Below are positions 23,292-24,413 of a stretch of 24,413 nucleotides of DNA, in pieces; within the stretch, counting starts at the first letter, position 1; each line of letters begins with the position of its first letter. The notes under the pieces are model-generated. The model did no database searches. It had not been told where the DNA came from and worked only from the letters and a program-made list of their open reading frames with translations. Position numbers and translations under genes: made by a program. Origin of the DNA: Bacteroides ovatus (GTDB lineage Bacteria > Bacteroidota > Bacteroidia > Bacteroidales > Bacteroidaceae); NCBI GenBank assembly GCA_030844565.1, contig JAUUNK010000058.1, positions 1 through 24,413 on the forward strand, read 5' to 3'.

Positions 23292-24413
23292 TTATGTTTT
23301 CATTGTCTTTCCCCGTTCATATTTCCGGTGAAAGACAGTCAGCAGGATAAAGCCCGCCAGGGCAAAGGGGACTCCTATCAAGGCAGGATATTGATAGCCC
23401 AACCCCGCTTGCAGTGCCAGTCCGCCGGAGTAAGCACCGATGGCATTGCCCAGGTTGAATGCCATTTGTGCGCTGGCGGCTCCCAGCATTTCTCCTCCTT
23501 TGGAGTATTCGATGAGCAGGACTTGCTGGGGGCTGGACAGGGCGAAAAGTCCTCCCGTACAAAGACACATCAGCAGCACGGACAACCACGAGATATGTGC
23601 GAAGAAAAAGATAAGCAGCAACACCACACAGATGTAAGCCTGCACCGAGGCTGCCACTCGTCCGGGAGTGTAGTGGTCGGCAAGGCGACCGCTAAGAAGA
23701 TTTCCTGCTACCATGCCCACGCCGGCGAGTACCATTAGGAAGGTGATAGTGTGGGGAGGGAAACCGGAGACGTGGGTGAGCAGAGGGTTGATGTAGCTGT
23801 ACCAGCAGAAGACGCCTCCGTTGCCTAACATCGTAGCGCCGATAAGCATCCAGGGCGCGGGAGATTTCAGGAAACGGAACTGTCCTTTGATTCCTGTATC
23901 CGGCAAGTTGTCTACATGGGGAACCCATTTCCAGATGGAATAAAGAATGACCAGTCCCCACGCACCTACCAACAGGAAGGTGGCACGCCAGGAAATCAGC
24001 GTACTCAGCGATGTACCCAGGGGGACGCCGAAGAGATTGGCCACCGTCATGCCTGCTATCATGATAGATACTGCCTCGGAACCTTTCCCCGGGTCTGCCA
24101 ACTTCTCGGATACGATGGAGCCTACACCGAAATAAGCGCCGTGGGGCAGTCCGGAGATAAAGCGTGCCAACAACAGAAACCAATAGTTAGTGGCGAGAGA
24201 AGCGCCGATGTTGCCTATCATGATGAGGACTACGAGCACCAACAAGATATGTTTCAACGGATGTTTTCGTGCCAATATCAGCGAGGGGGCGCCCACACAG
24301 ACACCGAGCGCATACGCCGAGATAAAATGCCCTGCCGTGGCAATGCTTACATGCATGTCTTTGGCTACATCGGGTAGGATACCCATCATGACAAATTCGG
24401 CAATGCCCAGTCC
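23292..24413 (-). CDS. MFS transporter, N-terminus outside the window
   Basis: 374 codons are visible; the frame is still open at the last base of the window, reading GLGIAEFVMMGILPDVAKD, the first-helix region of AraJ/YdhP-like sugar-efflux MFS proteins. The true start lies a few codons beyond 24413; the internal ATG pair near 24389 is not the start. About eleven to twelve hydrophobic helices follow, with the loop motif ARKHPLKH between helices 2 and 3 and LARFISGLPHGAYFGVG in helix 4. The C-terminus ends with a basic tail (FHRKYERGKTMKT). It exports an unknown solute, perhaps sugars or drugs. Confidence 0.88.
   Translation of the reverse strand, partial: GLGIAEFVMMGILPDVAKDMHVSIATAGHFISAYALGVCVGAPSLILARKHPLKHILLVLVVLIMIGNIGASLATNYWFLLLARFISGLPHGAYFGVGSIVSEKLADPGKGSEAVSIMIAGMTVANLFGVPLGTSLSTLISWRATFLLVGAWGLVILYSIWKWVPHVDNLPDTGIKGQFRFLKSPAPWMLIGATMLGNGGVFCWYSYINPLLTHVSGFPPHTITFLMVLAGVGMVAGNLLSGRLADHYTPGRVAASVQAYICVVLLLIFFFAHISWLSVLLMCLCTGGLFALSSPQQVLLIEYSKGGEMLGAASAQMAFNLGNAIGAYSGGLALQAGLGYQYPALIGVPFALAGFILLTVFHRKYERGKTMKT

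Noticed and set aside
1..24413. tRNA or rRNA genes
   Set aside because: No cloverleaf-type arrangement or conserved rRNA segment was recognised in the spacers on either strand.

Overview
The window reads as Bacteroides or a close relative. The protein families point there (NVEALA peptides, a 6-bladed beta-propeller lipoprotein, an HU domain fused to a winged helix, a Bacteroidetes-type long LeuS). So do the promoters, which repeatedly fit the Bacteroides primary-sigma pattern TTTG-N19-21-TAnnTTTG instead of -35/-10 boxes. Housekeeping genes of moderate GC are interrupted by three visibly AT-rich accessory stretches: about 1-3050, 9870-11300 and 21600-23280.

Layout. (1) 1-2912, minus strand: a membrane-tethered winged-helix regulator, two NVEALA small secreted peptides, a 770-bp spacer full of hairpins, and the start of a 6-bladed propeller lipoprotein. 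This looks like a self-contained peptide/sensor locus with a candidate OmpR-type operator and an intercistronic terminator. (2) 3064-7453, minus: probable operon leuS-yitT-rdgB. (3) 7620-8855: a candidate free-standing small RNA (plus) facing a YeiH-type transporter (minus). (4) 8856-9862: a 22-bp-period repeat block followed by an HU-winged-helix protein. (5) 9961-11298, plus: a scar in which the 5' part of an S41-type peptidase gene is joined to the 3' part of a HlyD-type export adaptor gene, ending in a clean terminator; this is what remains of an exporter-type locus. (6) 11321-13255, minus: rbsK and a DMT/ureide-permease-like transporter, probably a ribose (or nucleoside-derived sugar) uptake and phosphorylation pair. 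(7) 13508-15355, plus: an EamA transporter and an orphan NarL/FixJ-type response regulator. The regulator is flanked by two 169-bp direct repeats, each of which looks like a complete small-RNA gene (promoter, transcript of about 65 nt, intrinsic terminator) on the minus strand. (8) 15677-18292: mutS. (9) 18309-21249, minus: ychF-panE-lgt operon. (10) 21481-21568: a second 22-bp-period repeat block. (11) 21756-23223, minus: a Doc-type toxin overlapped by a large putative DNA-binding partner, with a shared palindrome/half-site that may be an operator. (12) 23292-24413, minus: an MFS transporter cut by the window edge.

The most interesting points are the duplicated small-RNA cassette around the response regulator, the NVEALA/regulator locus with a candidate operator, the two 22-bp-period repeat blocks, the Doc module with an unusual partner, and the S41/HlyD deletion scar. 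All functional statements come from reading the sequence and from family knowledge; no search was run.
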